Origin: Siderastrea siderea
Taxonomy: Eukaryota > Cnidaria > Anthozoa > Scleractinia > Rhizangiidae
Reading direction: 5' to 3'
DNA: 64,000 nt
NCBI GenBank assembly: GCA_964030785.1
Contig: OZ034966.1
Span: 7,919,152-7,983,151, forward strand
The notes under the pieces are model-generated. The model was not told the origin of the DNA, ran no database searches, and saw only the letters and a program-made list of their open reading frames with translations. Below are positions 55,570-63,707 of this stretch, in pieces. How positions within the stretch are numbered: the stretch's first letter is position 1; each line of letters starts with the position of its first letter. Both the position numbers and the translations under genes were made by a program.

Positions 55570-56223
55570 TTATAGTCGTTTTTGATAGGTGCGAGTCCAT
55601 CCTTCGTCTTTTAACAAGTGACTCAACACCCGTTGTTGATCGGACGAGGCGGGATGTAAATCCAAGACCAAATACCCATACGGTCGTGTGGTGGCTTGAT
55701 GAAACGTCTCCAACGTGTCTTTCCAGGTGGTCGGAAACGATTGAAGCATGACATTGCGTACCCCTAATTGATCTCGGGGGTTCTTGAACGCCACGATGTA
55801 ATGGGCATTGCGGGATATACTTTTCGCATAGCGACCCACGGGAAACATGTCTTGGCACAAGTAGAGCACCGTCACCCCTTGATGATGCGAATGTTTGGTG
55901 AATAAATCCAACACGCGTTTATCGTGACTGCCTTCATCCATTAAATCATCCAAGACCAGGACCCCCTGTCCTTCAGGAAACCATTGCACTAAGGCCTCAT
56001 GATCGGGAATCCCTTCGTGAAATACCACCCCTTGATCTTGCATGCCTTGAAATCGATCTTGCCAGGCCCCATAACAATAATGCATTTGAGTCGGTGGGGT
56101 TTCAAACAGCTCGGGGTTGTCTACCAAGAGTTTTTCCGTAAACACGGTTTTACCACATCCCGAAGGACCCACCACCAAGATAGAGGAGGGAGTATGAAAA
56201 CGAAACGGTTTCCCCGTTTGCAT
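55570..56223 (-). CDS. DNA packaging ATPase (FtsK/HerA, A32-like), 217 aa
   Basis: Walker A is GPSGCGKT (residues 19-26) and Walker B is GVLVLDDLMDE (D91, D92); the following FTKHSHHQGVTVLYLCQDMF is the usual sensor-type region (HxxxT/S ... Q) of this ATPase family. It pumps the genome into the preformed capsid. Size is normal for Polintons. A TATA-like AATAAAAAGG sits at 56257-56266, directly beside the tRNA-like gene. No defects seen. Confidence 0.95.
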   Translation of the reverse strand: MQTGKPFRFHTPSSILVVGPSGCGKTVFTEKLLVDNPELFETPPTQMHYCYGAWQDRFQGMQDQGVVFHEGIPDHEALVQWFPEGQGVLVLDDLMDEGSHDKRVLDLFTKHSHHQGVTVLYLCQDMFPVGRYAKSISRNAHYIVAFKNPRDQLGVRNVMLQSFPTTWKDTLETFHQATTRPYGYLVLDLHPASSDQQRVLSHLLKDEGWTRTYQKRL

Positions 56224-56242
56224 GATGACGAACTACCCTTAG

Positions 56243-56252
56243 AAAAAAAAAA
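56243..56252 (-). terminator. Ten-T run after the tRNA-like gene
   Basis: On the minus strand a run of ten T begins 14 bases after the tRNA-like 3' end. Such a run stops RNA polymerase III, supporting Pol III transcription of the tRNA-like sequence and keeping it out of the ATPase gene. Confidence 0.6.
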
Positions 56253-56266
56253 GGCACCTTTTTATT

Positions 56267-56352
56267 GGAGTCGGTGGGACTCGAACCCACGTACGACCCA
56301 ATCCTTATCTGAATCAAAGGTCTAAGGCTCTAACCAACTGAGCTACGACTCC
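56267..56352 (-). tRNA. tRNA-like gene inside the Polinton, anticodon arm irregular
   Basis: Perfect 7-bp acceptor stem (GGAGTCG/CGACTCC), a canonical D arm (GCTCAGTTGGTTAGAGC) and T arm (GTGGGTTCGAGTCCCAC), hence complete A and B boxes. Between D and T arms there are 36 bases where 22-23 are usual. CTTA pairs with TAAG across a long loop, so either a short intron of about 13 bases or a long variable arm is present; no position gives a normal U-containing seven-base loop, and I do not assign an anticodon. It lies between the protease 3' end and the ATPase start and has a T10 terminator. It may be a captured tRNA, a modified one or a Pol III promoter/insulator. Confidence 0.7.
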
Positions 56353-56380
56353 GACATCACTTTTTTCCAACAAATTTTAT

Positions 56381-56920
56381 TTAAGCATTACATTGATGAT
56401 ACGGATGACAACACAGTTGATACCATCTGGCTTCTTGGCCTACAATCAATTGTTGAAGGCGTTGACCGGCTTGATGGTCATTACTAACATAATCATGATC
56501 AGAAAACTCATTTAAAAACGCTTGCAAGGTCCGTCCACGGGCTTTGGCTTTCAAGTACAACAAGGCGTAATCACCACAACTCTTGCTCGTAATGGCTTGG
56601 AGGGACTTGCCATTGGTCACCACATACTTCCAATGTTGGACGATCCAATCTCGTAACGGGGTCGCTTGCACGTACGTGTCCAATGGCAAAGCATAACTGT
56701 CCAGGACTTCACACACCTTTCCATCCGTCCACACCGCTAACCAATGTTGTCCCGGTTGATCGTGTGGGTCGGTGTTCACAATGTACCCTTGAGGGGTAGT
56801 CTTGACAGGACTCTTGGGTAAACGATCACAGGCCACCGTCCCGTAAAAGACAGGGTTCAATTGGGGGTCGTCTCGGGCTAAATAATCCAATTGCACATTA
56901 TTCAAGGCCACATGTTCCAT
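56381..56920 (-). CDS. Adenain-like cysteine protease, 179 aa
   Basis: Catalytic residues of the adenovirus protease family (C5) are in order: His59 in GQHWLAVW, Asp74 in EVLDSY, Gln108 in LQAITSKSCGDY and Cys115 in the same motif. It would cleave capsid-associated precursors after GG or GxG. Length is close to adenain (about 200 aa). It starts two bases after the capsid gene's stop, an arrangement that implies linked expression. AATAAA on the minus strand overlaps its stop (56377-56382), marking the end of this transcription unit just before the tRNA-like gene. Confidence 0.95.
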   Translation of the reverse strand: MEHVALNNVQLDYLARDDPQLNPVFYGTVACDRLPKSPVKTTPQGYIVNTDPHDQPGQHWLAVWTDGKVCEVLDSYALPLDTYVQATPLRDWIVQHWKYVVTNGKSLQAITSKSCGDYALLYLKAKARGRTLQAFLNEFSDHDYVSNDHQAGQRLQQLIVGQEARWYQLCCHPYHQCNA

Positions 56921-56922
56921 CT

Positions 56923-58323
56923 TCAGTGCTGGTAAATGTTATACAACACGGCTCCGTTCCTGTCAATCTCCAGCAAATTCTCAAATTCTCCATACACGAG
57001 TACGGTTATATTGACACCGGGGGCAGCTCCAAATTCCAACACCAGTTGTAAATCGCCCGTTTGCTTGGGGTTGAGGTTTTGACTGTCAGCACATCCATTG
57101 GCCACATTGTCAAACATGAACAAGGTACAATTTTTACCTTGGCCCCAATCCAGTAGTTCTACCATGTTGCCTTTCTTTTTACACCAAGCACCACTGGCTT
57201 GCAGAAAACGGAAGTAGCCTAGATTATCTCGGGTGCCATTGTTGTGCACTAACTGGAGGGTTTCATAAGGGTATTCTTCTCCTCTGACAATCTGTTTAAT
57301 GGACGTCAGCCCAAATTTCTGGAAACAGAATGGATCTCGGGTCACATCTCCATTGAAGGCACGGCTGTCCAGTAACCCCACAATCAATCGGTCAGGTATT
57401 CTGTTTTGAAACAGGTTGGGGATATCAAAGCGGACCAGGTTGTTTTGCATGCTGAAAGTCCGGATTTCACTGCGGACGGTCGGGTAAGCCGCCACTTGGC
57501 CTTCATTGTGTCTTTTGCTAGAGATACTCTGGTAGATGGCGTCATTCAAACGCAGTTGGCAGAGATGAAACCGTAGTTTGACATCGCCTTCTAGTAATCG
57601 GCCAGCTAGAGCCACTCCATTCAAAAACAAGCTGGGGCTGTTGAAATGAAATTTCATCTTGATTTCGATGCCTGGCACCAACAGTTTGCCGGTATGAAAG
57701 ACTTCCAAGTGGGGGGTAAACACGAGACTGTGGGTGACACCTGCAGCATACTTGCCGGTTTCGGCTACCATGGCGGCCAAGGCTGCTTTGTGATGGGCGG
57801 GGAGATCCCGGTAGTCATTATGTGGTGCTGCACTGTTGGTATTGTTGTCCGTCCATTGGGGTGGGAAATCCACTTGATTGTACCAGCCTTGGGGTCCTAA
57901 CACGGTCTTGCCATCTTCTCGATCATAATTCAGCAAGGTTTCTAGGTAAGCTTTGTAATGATACGTGTCGGATTGTGGACTGATCAACGTGCCATTCAAC
58001 TGCAAGTCAATTTGTTTGATGATGGAATGGGCCAAATTGTTGACGGGCCACAATTTCTCCGCGGCCACCAAGTTCCCGTTATCGTCCTTTTTCAAACTCA
58101 ATTCCATGGTAAAGTAACTGCGTCCCAAATCCACAAAATCGTCCAACCCTGGAATGATGAATTCCATGGGATTGATACCCGTGGTGGTGGGTTGGATGGT
58201 GACCATGCGATAGGCATTGATGCTAATGTCGGTCGGTGGCACCTTGAAAATCCGTAAGGCAGGGTTGACGGTCCCTTCGGAACGCTCGTGAGCCGGGGCG
58301 GTTTGTGTACTCACGTCAGGCAT
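56923..58323 (-). CDS. Major capsid protein (double jelly-roll, hexon-like), 466 aa
   Basis: Recognised by the pattern of Polinton capsid proteins (the family often labelled F54H12.2-like in animal genomes): FKVPPTDISINAYRMVTIQP at the N-terminus, EFIIPGLDDFVDLGRSYF, and a C-terminal GDLQLVLEFGAAPGVNITVL followed by a YGEFENLLEIDRNG tail. It should form pseudo-hexameric trimers of the icosahedral shell. Size is normal. A TATAAAAA box at 58366-58373 on the minus strand lies about 43 bases upstream. Frame intact. Confidence 0.92.
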   Translation of the reverse strand: MPDVSTQTAPAHERSEGTVNPALRIFKVPPTDISINAYRMVTIQPTTTGINPMEFIIPGLDDFVDLGRSYFTMELSLKKDDNGNLVAAEKLWPVNNLAHSIIKQIDLQLNGTLISPQSDTYHYKAYLETLLNYDREDGKTVLGPQGWYNQVDFPPQWTDNNTNSAAPHNDYRDLPAHHKAALAAMVAETGKYAAGVTHSLVFTPHLEVFHTGKLLVPGIEIKMKFHFNSPSLFLNGVALAGRLLEGDVKLRFHLCQLRLNDAIYQSISSKRHNEGQVAAYPTVRSEIRTFSMQNNLVRFDIPNLFQNRIPDRLIVGLLDSRAFNGDVTRDPFCFQKFGLTSIKQIVRGEEYPYETLQLVHNNGTRDNLGYFRFLQASGAWCKKKGNMVELLDWGQGKNCTLFMFDNVANGCADSQNLNPKQTGDLQLVLEFGAAPGVNITVLVYGEFENLLEIDRNGAVLYNIYQH

Positions 58324-58325
58324 GT

Positions 58326-58559
58326 TTAACGTCGTCGAGTGGTACCCCGTCGTCGTCGTGAGGGGTTTTTATAGCGTCGTCGTCGTCGGGCTAAACGTTG
58401 TCTCAAATCAAACCCGGGGACTCTCATCACCTCGGCACTTAACCATCCACCACGTTGTCGTCGTCGTGGCATGAGTTTCCAAAACGGATACAGTCCACCC
58501 CATTGAGACAACCCTCGATTACTACGAATCCGTCGAGGTCGTGAATGCACGGGTTCCAT
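58326..58559 (-). CDS. Arginine-rich small protein with two GG sites, 77 aa
   Basis: Begins MEPVHSRPRRIRSNRGLSQW and contains QWGG and RRRQRGG, both candidate protease sites, then VMRVPGFDLRQRLARRRRRY and an Arg/Thr tail. The ATG overlaps the preceding stop as TAATG; the stop is two bases from the capsid ATG. Composition suggests a DNA-binding core or cement peptide. Confidence 0.6.
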   Translation of the reverse strand: MEPVHSRPRRIRSNRGLSQWGGLYPFWKLMPRRRQRGGWLSAEVMRVPGFDLRQRLARRRRRYKNPSRRRRGTTRRR

Positions 58560-58885
58560 TAGACTCCCAAAATATCACGTGCACGTTTGGTTTGTTTGGG
58601 AAATAAGGCAGTGGCTACACGCACGGCGTCTTTCACGTTCTTATGACTCAACGCTTTCTTGGCTTGTTTGGTGATTTCCTTTTTAAGGACTTGTTCGGCT
58701 TTGCGTTTAACACCGCGTGTCAAACCCGTTTCCAAGCCTCTCTTGATATTACTAGGCAATTTTAAAGGATTTCGCGTCCTTATAAGACCTTGCAACCCCC
58801 CACGCATCAGATCCGTCATCACTCCTTTGCCTTGTTGATCATACCACTCGTCGGTTCGAAATCGTGTCAAACTTCCCCCACGCAT
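58559..58885 (-). CDS. Basic precursor with MRGG and LMRGG sites, 108 aa
   Basis: MRGGSLTRFRTDEWYDQQGK starts the protein; MRGG and, at about residue 26, LMRGGLQG match the adenain pattern (M/I/L)xGG exactly. The rest is lysine-rich and helical (LTRGVKRKAEQVLKKEITKQ). It resembles in outline the adenovirus pVII/pVI precursors that condense DNA or disrupt membranes. A TATAAAAA box lies at 58945-58952 on the minus strand. Confidence 0.65.
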   Translation of the reverse strand: MRGGSLTRFRTDEWYDQQGKGVMTDLMRGGLQGLIRTRNPLKLPSNIKRGLETGLTRGVKRKAEQVLKKEITKQAKKALSHKNVKDAVRVATALFPKQTKRARDILGV

Positions 58886-58955
58886 GGTGTCTTCTTCTTC
58901 TTCACCAGGGATAAACGTTTTGTCTGGGCTTCATGGGACTCCCCTTTTTATACCG

Positions 58956-59144
58956 TCATCGTCGTTTTTTCCGAAAAGCGGCTTCCAACCCTTTTTTAGC
59001 CCCGTAACTCGCGGCACCACTTGCGGCACCCAACGCCACAGCTTTTCCTCCAGCGATCAAGGCTGGAATGAGGGCCGCCAGGGGCAAGAGACCCCCTCGT
59101 TGCCTTCTTCTTCGTCTCCTTCGACGCACTCTTGTCTTGGGCAT
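58956..59144 (-). CDS. pX/mu-like core peptide, 62 aa
   Basis: MPKTRVRRRRRRRRQRGGLL, then a hydrophobic Ala-rich segment (ALIPALIAGGKAVALGAASG) and a basic end (FRKKRR). Same design as the 54-aa gene at 53236, including QRGG followed by a hydrophobic residue. A CATAAAAAGG box at 59177-59184 overlaps the stop codon of the preceding gene, about 33 bases upstream of this ATG. Confidence 0.65.
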   Translation of the reverse strand: MPKTRVRRRRRRRRQRGGLLPLAALIPALIAGGKAVALGAASGAASYGAKKGLEAAFRKKRR

Positions 59145-59179
59145 CTTGTCATTGGGACACTCCCTTGGTCACCCCCTTT

Positions 59180-60214
59180 TTATGTCTTTTTGAAGTGTAA
59201 CGTGACAATGGTATGGCCTTCACCAAACTTGACCAAGTCTCCTCCGGCACCAATCGTTTCAGCCACTTGAACGTGAATCATTTCCACCACCTCGTTACGA
59301 AGAGACATGTAATGAATGTGCAACGGTTCAAAATACAGGGTGCCACGTGCTTCTCGCTTGTACTGGATTTCACGTAACAAATCAGTCACGCGATTGCCAA
59401 CCATCATACTGCCTGCCACGTCCGAGTACACGTGCAACGATCGGGTGGGTTCCCCCACCACGGCACGAAACGCTACATTCAAGTTGGTGAAACGCCACCC
59501 ACAACTCATACTCAATTCCATATAGTCTTCCACTCGACTGGTGGTCCAAAACACTGGGTTCCCCTCCTTATCGGTGATATCCTTCCAATCGCTGTTGTTG
59601 GTGATGTCGGGGACTTGATCCCCCATGAAGTCTTGCTGTAAGTTGGGCCCCAAAATCCATCCGCTGGTGATTTTACGTAACCATCCCATCTTGGCAGCTA
59701 ACTTGGTATGAACGGCAAAGGAGGGCGTGCGAACGGAACCATCATGAGAGACGTTCGTGTTGTCAATCAGCAGATCCTCCCCTTCCCAACGAAACTTGAC
59801 GTACGTGTGTTTGCCTTTATCGTCCAAAAAGGTACCCCCTTGGATAACCGATTCCCGTCGTTTCTGTTCCACATGAGTAATGGCGGCTTTCATAAAACTC
59901 ACCCCGTCCACCACCCAATCCCAGTCTTTAATATCATCAATTTTGGTCACGGCCGCTCCATATTTGTTGTAGGTACCTCCGCTTTGACTGGGTGCTTTCA
60001 GGTGCCATTTGATACCTAAGACGTGTTGTCCTTTCATCACCAACTGATACAAATTGACGCGCGCATCCGGTAAGGAAATGGCGCTCAACCCCACTTGCCA
60101 TCCACCCCCTGTGAGCTGTAACGGTTGAGGTAAACGAATCTTGAAGGAATTGGCTTGGTTGTTGGGAAATTCACGTCGGTTGGCATGACTGGGTAACGTC
60201 ACGTAGAACGACAT
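59180..60214 (-). CDS. Capsid-associated protein candidate, paralogue B, 344 aa
   Basis: MSFYVTLPSHANRREFPNNQ is the opening of a family that I recognise from cnidarian and nematode Polintons (FYVTLPSxxS..FPxN). Clear paralogue of the next gene: both share FYVTL.SHA, the FP.N...F..RLP.P block, GW.VG, ADL-like HVYSDV/HVYCDV, VGxRxTDLLREI and a C-terminal GDLVKFGEGxTxxTLHFK. Candidates are a penton-type minor capsid or vertex/fibre protein; no structure can be read by eye. The frame extends upstream to 60232 only with a GTG; the ATG at 60214 is the likely start. Confidence 0.7.
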   Translation of the reverse strand: MSFYVTLPSHANRREFPNNQANSFKIRLPQPLQLTGGGWQVGLSAISLPDARVNLYQLVMKGQHVLGIKWHLKAPSQSGGTYNKYGAAVTKIDDIKDWDWVVDGVSFMKAAITHVEQKRRESVIQGGTFLDDKGKHTYVKFRWEGEDLLIDNTNVSHDGSVRTPSFAVHTKLAAKMGWLRKITSGWILGPNLQQDFMGDQVPDITNNSDWKDITDKEGNPVFWTTSRVEDYMELSMSCGWRFTNLNVAFRAVVGEPTRSLHVYSDVAGSMMVGNRVTDLLREIQYKREARGTLYFEPLHIHYMSLRNEVVEMIHVQVAETIGAGGDLVKFGEGHTIVTLHFKKT

Positions 60215-60228
60215 GTTGTCTTTCTTCT

Positions 60229-61269
60229 TCACACCACCACTTCCCTTTTAAAGTGGAGGGTCAGGAGGGTACGCCCTTCACCAAATTTCACCAGATCCCC
60301 ATTGGTTTCGGCCATCTGGGTTTCGACAATTTCTACCACTTCGTTGCGTACTGGGATATATTGAATATGTCGAGGTTCAAAGTGGGTGGTATTTTGAGGC
60401 TGGTACTTGATTTCTCGTAAGAGATCGGTGATGCGGCCCCCTACCATGCTGCTGGTCCCTACATCACAATACACGTGCAAAGGACGCGTGGAGGGAAATT
60501 CCAACGAGGGACGAAAGGTCTTGTTCACATTCACAAACCGCCAATTACACGTCATACTCAAGTTCAGATAATCCCCATCCACTTTCCAAAAGGCGGGCTT
60601 GTTGCTGCCATCCAGCACATCCGTCGGGGTGGGAATGGAGTCCGTATGAAATTCTTGCAAGAGATTGGGTCCCAATCGATACTGGCCGGGGGACACTTGT
60701 TCAATCCATCCCATTCTCAGGGCCAAGGTTCTGCCCCATAACACGCGTGCCACTTGTCGTGTGTAATCCACATTGACGGTATTCAATAACAAATCCCCTG
60801 CGGAGGTCCATTCAAACGTCGGGTACAATTTAACGCCATTATCCTCGGCCCATTTGTTAAGGGGTTTGGTTTGTTTGGCACGGGCTTGCACGTAACGGTA
60901 CACCAGTTGATGAAAAAAGTGCGATCCCGTCAACGAGGCCATCTCCTTTCTCATATCTCGTCCGTACACAGTGAGTTCGCGACGTTCATGGTACCAGTGA
61001 TCGTTCCCAAAATCGTCTTGGGTATACACCCGTTCGTGCCATCGTACGTACAACAGAGGATGGGAATCACCCACGCCTCCTTCTTCCGCTACCACGGGAA
61101 TGGTGGGTAAGGATAAACTCACCATACCCACCATCCATCCTCGTCCCACAAATCGGATGGGTTTAGGCAATCGGTTTCTGAAATGATGACTCTTGTTCCC
61201 AGGAAACTCTTTGGTACTCGCATGACTCATCAACGTCACGTAAAACGAAGAGTTGGGCACCAACGTCAT
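60229..61269 (-). CDS. Capsid-associated protein candidate, paralogue A, 346 aa
   Basis: MTLVPNSSFYVTLMSHASTK opens the protein. It aligns along its whole length with the gene downstream (see 59180-60214), with conserved end blocks and a diverged middle, which shows tandem gene duplication within the element. It starts six bases after the integrase stop and ends just before its paralogue's start. Virion role is inference from position and family distribution. Confidence 0.7.
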   Translation of the reverse strand: MTLVPNSSFYVTLMSHASTKEFPGNKSHHFRNRLPKPIRFVGRGWMVGMVSLSLPTIPVVAEEGGVGDSHPLLYVRWHERVYTQDDFGNDHWYHERRELTVYGRDMRKEMASLTGSHFFHQLVYRYVQARAKQTKPLNKWAEDNGVKLYPTFEWTSAGDLLLNTVNVDYTRQVARVLWGRTLALRMGWIEQVSPGQYRLGPNLLQEFHTDSIPTPTDVLDGSNKPAFWKVDGDYLNLSMTCNWRFVNVNKTFRPSLEFPSTRPLHVYCDVGTSSMVGGRITDLLREIKYQPQNTTHFEPRHIQYIPVRNEVVEIVETQMAETNGDLVKFGEGRTLLTLHFKREVVV

Positions 61270-61275
61270 TGTTTT

Positions 61276-62448
61276 TTAGCGGCGTCGTCGTCGTTTGCGG
61301 GGTCGAAGGGATGTCACGTCTCCACGAGCAATCCAACTATTGTACTTGTCAGGCCACCCTTTCCACTTGACCAACCAACGACCTTTTTGTCGCTTAAGTA
61401 CCTTCTCGATCCGAAACACCTCGGACACATGGACTTTTTGTAAATCCTCTTCATAAAACGTACCTTGGACGGGGGTCTCATCCCATTCGCGAATCTTATA
61501 CGTGGGGACAGGACCAGGGATCACACGATGCACTACAAACACTTCTTCGGTCCAACCGGGTAAATACCCTTTTTCAAAGGTACGATGAATCGTATTGAGA
61601 CGGACATGATCCCCCACCTTCAATTGGGGTTTTTTGTAGCCTTTCAATCGTTTGGCATACAATCGTTTCCACACGGCTTCTTCGTTGTCCCACGTCACGT
61701 TTTCGGGGGGCATACCAATACTTCGATGACGGGTGGCATTATACCCTTGCACCAACTCGGGTAAGACATTGTCAAATTTCAACGTGTTGGCCGCGGTCAA
61801 ATAACGGTATAACCGTTGTTTCAAGGTGCGGTTAAATCGTTCCACCACACTGGCTTTGGCATCCCCTTCGGTTGAAAAATGATGGATGTCTTGCTCGTCG
61901 ACCCATCGTTGAAAGGTCCGATTATAAAATTCTTTCCCTCGATCCGTTTGCAATCGATTCGGGTGACGTCCTCCTTGTCTCACAATCTTCTCAAAGGCTT
62001 TCACGAGGGCCACCCCGGTTTTGGTTTTCAACGGTTCGACCCACGCGTACTTGGACAACACATCCACCACGGTCAACAAGTAGCGTATACCCCGATTATG
62101 TTTGGCCAAACGTTGCACTTCCACTAAATCCGCGGCCCATTGATCATCCAACCCCCCTACGATCACGGGTAAGGTAGCAAAACGACGACGTCGAGGTTTA
62201 TGCAAGGTGTAACCCACATCCTGTTCCAACACCTGTTGGGCTTTTTTCAAAGGGAGACCCTGGGCTTTAGCAAATCGTTGCACCCCACCTAAACTCCCCG
62301 GGGTACGAGGATCATGGTAACGCTTCAACCATTGTTGCGAGACATTGGCCTTCTTCTTCGTTGACGAAACCTTGGTTTTCTTCTTCAACCATGAGGACGA
62401 CGAACTCCAGCGTGGGGTTCTCTTTCGAGGGGCCATACTTTTTGGCAT
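61276..62448 (-). CDS. Retroviral-type integrase with chromodomain, 390 aa
   Basis: A basic, Ser/Lys-rich N-terminus leads to the catalytic core: Asp107 (AADLVEV), Asp169 (LQTDRGKEF) and Glu203 (KASVVERFNRT), with 33 residues between the last two. The C-terminal region has the SH3-like block LKVGDHVRLN and, at 343-378, a chromodomain (FRIEKVLKRQKGRWLVKWKG followed by WPDKYNSW). The chromodomain probably steers insertion to particular chromatin marks. Normal for Polintons. All three acidic residues are present. An alternative start (MAPRKRT) lies four codons further in. Confidence 0.95.
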   Translation of the reverse strand: MPKSMAPRKRTPRWSSSSSWLKKKTKVSSTKKKANVSQQWLKRYHDPRTPGSLGGVQRFAKAQGLPLKKAQQVLEQDVGYTLHKPRRRRFATLPVIVGGLDDQWAADLVEVQRLAKHNRGIRYLLTVVDVLSKYAWVEPLKTKTGVALVKAFEKIVRQGGRHPNRLQTDRGKEFYNRTFQRWVDEQDIHHFSTEGDAKASVVERFNRTLKQRLYRYLTAANTLKFDNVLPELVQGYNATRHRSIGMPPENVTWDNEEAVWKRLYAKRLKGYKKPQLKVGDHVRLNTIHRTFEKGYLPGWTEEVFVVHRVIPGPVPTYKIREWDETPVQGTFYEEDLQKVHVSEVFRIEKVLKRQKGRWLVKWKGWPDKYNSWIARGDVTSLRPRKRRRRR

Positions 62449-62783
62449 TCACCCCATAAGGTCGATATGGTAGGGACCGTGTGGGGATGCGCCTTTTGAA
62501 TGATTCGATACCATCGCCATGCCTCTGGGTGAGCTTTTAACCATAAGACAAACACCACCCATCGATATAGGTTGCGGTCCACATGGGTTTCTTCAAAGAG
62601 GTGGAGAGGATGCGTGTCCTCGGGACAAGGGGGTATGGGGATTTGAGACCCGGGTTGATGATCATATAAGACTTGACAAAGGGTTTGATGACATTGCCAT
62701 TGCCCCAGGGACAAGACAGACTTCCACACATCACATACAGACTCCATGGTGACATTGATAAAAAATTTTATTCGTTCTCTCAT
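62385..62783 (-). CDS. Trp-rich small protein overlapping integrase, 132 aa
   Basis: The ATG directly follows the stop of the GRF-finger gene (TAAATG); an internal ATG (MESVCDVWKSVL, 62747) is possible. Contains VWKSVLSLGQWQCHQTL, YRWVVFVLWLKAHPEAWRWY and a C-terminal WPLEREPHAG; rich in Trp and His, predicted helical. Its last 64 bases overlap the integrase start in another frame. Family not recognised. AATAAA at about 62768 may end the upstream transcript. Confidence 0.5.
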   Translation of the reverse strand: MRERIKFFINVTMESVCDVWKSVLSLGQWQCHQTLCQVLYDHQPGSQIPIPPCPEDTHPLHLFEETHVDRNLYRWVVFVLWLKAHPEAWRWYRIIQKAHPHTVPTISTLWGECQKVWPLEREPHAGVRRPHG

Positions 62784-63707
62784 TTAAAAGAGACGGCCGT
62801 AACTGACGGTCTCTAGACCTTTCTGCCAGTTCTCCACACTGTCACTGTACTTGGGGGGTGGTGGAGCTGGGGCTACCATCATTTCTTGACGGTTCTTGAG
62901 ATCTTGAATTTCTCGTAACAATTGTTTCTCATAGTCTGTCAGGGGTCGATCCTCTTTCCTTTGGACTGGAGGGCCAGGGATGTCATAGCCCCTCTTGGGA
63001 TATCCTTGAGCATCACGGGTGGGTGCTTCAGCTTGTTGGTCGGCTTTTTTGGGAGGGTTGTCATGAAACCACGTCCAGTACTTGGAACCCAAGGGTTGAT
63101 CAGCCCATCGGAAGAAGCCACACGTTTTCTTGGAACAAGTCAGAAACAAGCGATCGGGGTTCTGGGTCGAATGACTCTGTTGAAGCGTAGCGGGTTCACG
63201 GCAAAAGCATTGCAAACCACCCCACATGTCCAACACTTCTACATGAGGTTGACTATACACGGCTTTCATATACTCCAGAACTTGATCTTGTCCACAAAAC
63301 AGCAAACACGGTTGCATGGGACATTTCACATACTTCCATCCCTTTTGAGATTCTCGGGCCTCCAAACGCACCTCATGGTAAGGACATACCATAGTGTCCA
63401 AGGAACTGGCTGGGAGAACAGGTTTGGGGTTTTGAAACCCAGGGCTTTCAAAGATCGTTGCCATTCTCACCATCCTTTTCAATCCTTCATTGTCATCCTG
63501 AAGTGGAGGGGGACTTGGCGGGGATGGCGGTGATTGCTCCACCATGTCATTCAATTCTTTCATCATCTCTTCCACAGCAGCTCGGGTGTCTTCCACCACG
63601 TCGCACACCACAGGATCACAGTCCACGGGCGTCATATGTTGAATGCTCTTCTTCTTCTTCTTCCCCTCTGGGGGATGGGTTGATTTTCTCTTCCGATCGA
63701 CAGACAT
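62784..63707 (-). CDS. GRF-type zinc-finger protein, 307 aa
   Basis: After a basic N-terminus (KRKSTHPPEGKKKKK) and an acidic Pro-rich part come two zinc-binding units: CPYH with C129 and C134 (WKYVKCPMQPC), and a GRF finger (C167, C169, C191, C196: CFC ... RLFLTCSKKTCGFFRW). GRF fingers bind single-stranded DNA in topoisomerases, APE2 and NEIL3. The C-terminus has a short coiled coil (LTDYEKQLLREIQDLKNRQE). Probably assists replication or late expression. The ATG at 63707 is 39 bases after a TATAAAAA box; the upstream codons in frame are not ATG. Confidence 0.75.
   Translation of the reverse strand: MSVDRKRKSTHPPEGKKKKKSIQHMTPVDCDPVVCDVVEDTRAAVEEMMKELNDMVEQSPPSPPSPPPLQDDNEGLKRMVRMATIFESPGFQNPKPVLPASSLDTMVCPYHEVRLEARESQKGWKYVKCPMQPCLLFCGQDQVLEYMKAVYSQPHVEVLDMWGGLQCFCREPATLQQSHSTQNPDRLFLTCSKKTCGFFRWADQPLGSKYWTWFHDNPPKKADQQAEAPTRDAQGYPKRGYDIPGPPVQRKEDRPLTDYEKQLLREIQDLKNRQEMMVAPAPPPPKYSDSVENWQKGLETVSYGRLF

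Noticed and set aside
56267..56352. Assigning a Lys, Leu or Thr anticodon to the tRNA-like gene
   Set aside because: No fold gave five good anticodon-stem pairs with a U before the anticodon; any assignment would be a guess.
62922..63533. Plus-strand 203-aa frame opposite the GRF-finger gene
   Set aside because: Overlaps conserved zinc-finger codons on the other strand; no recognisable features.
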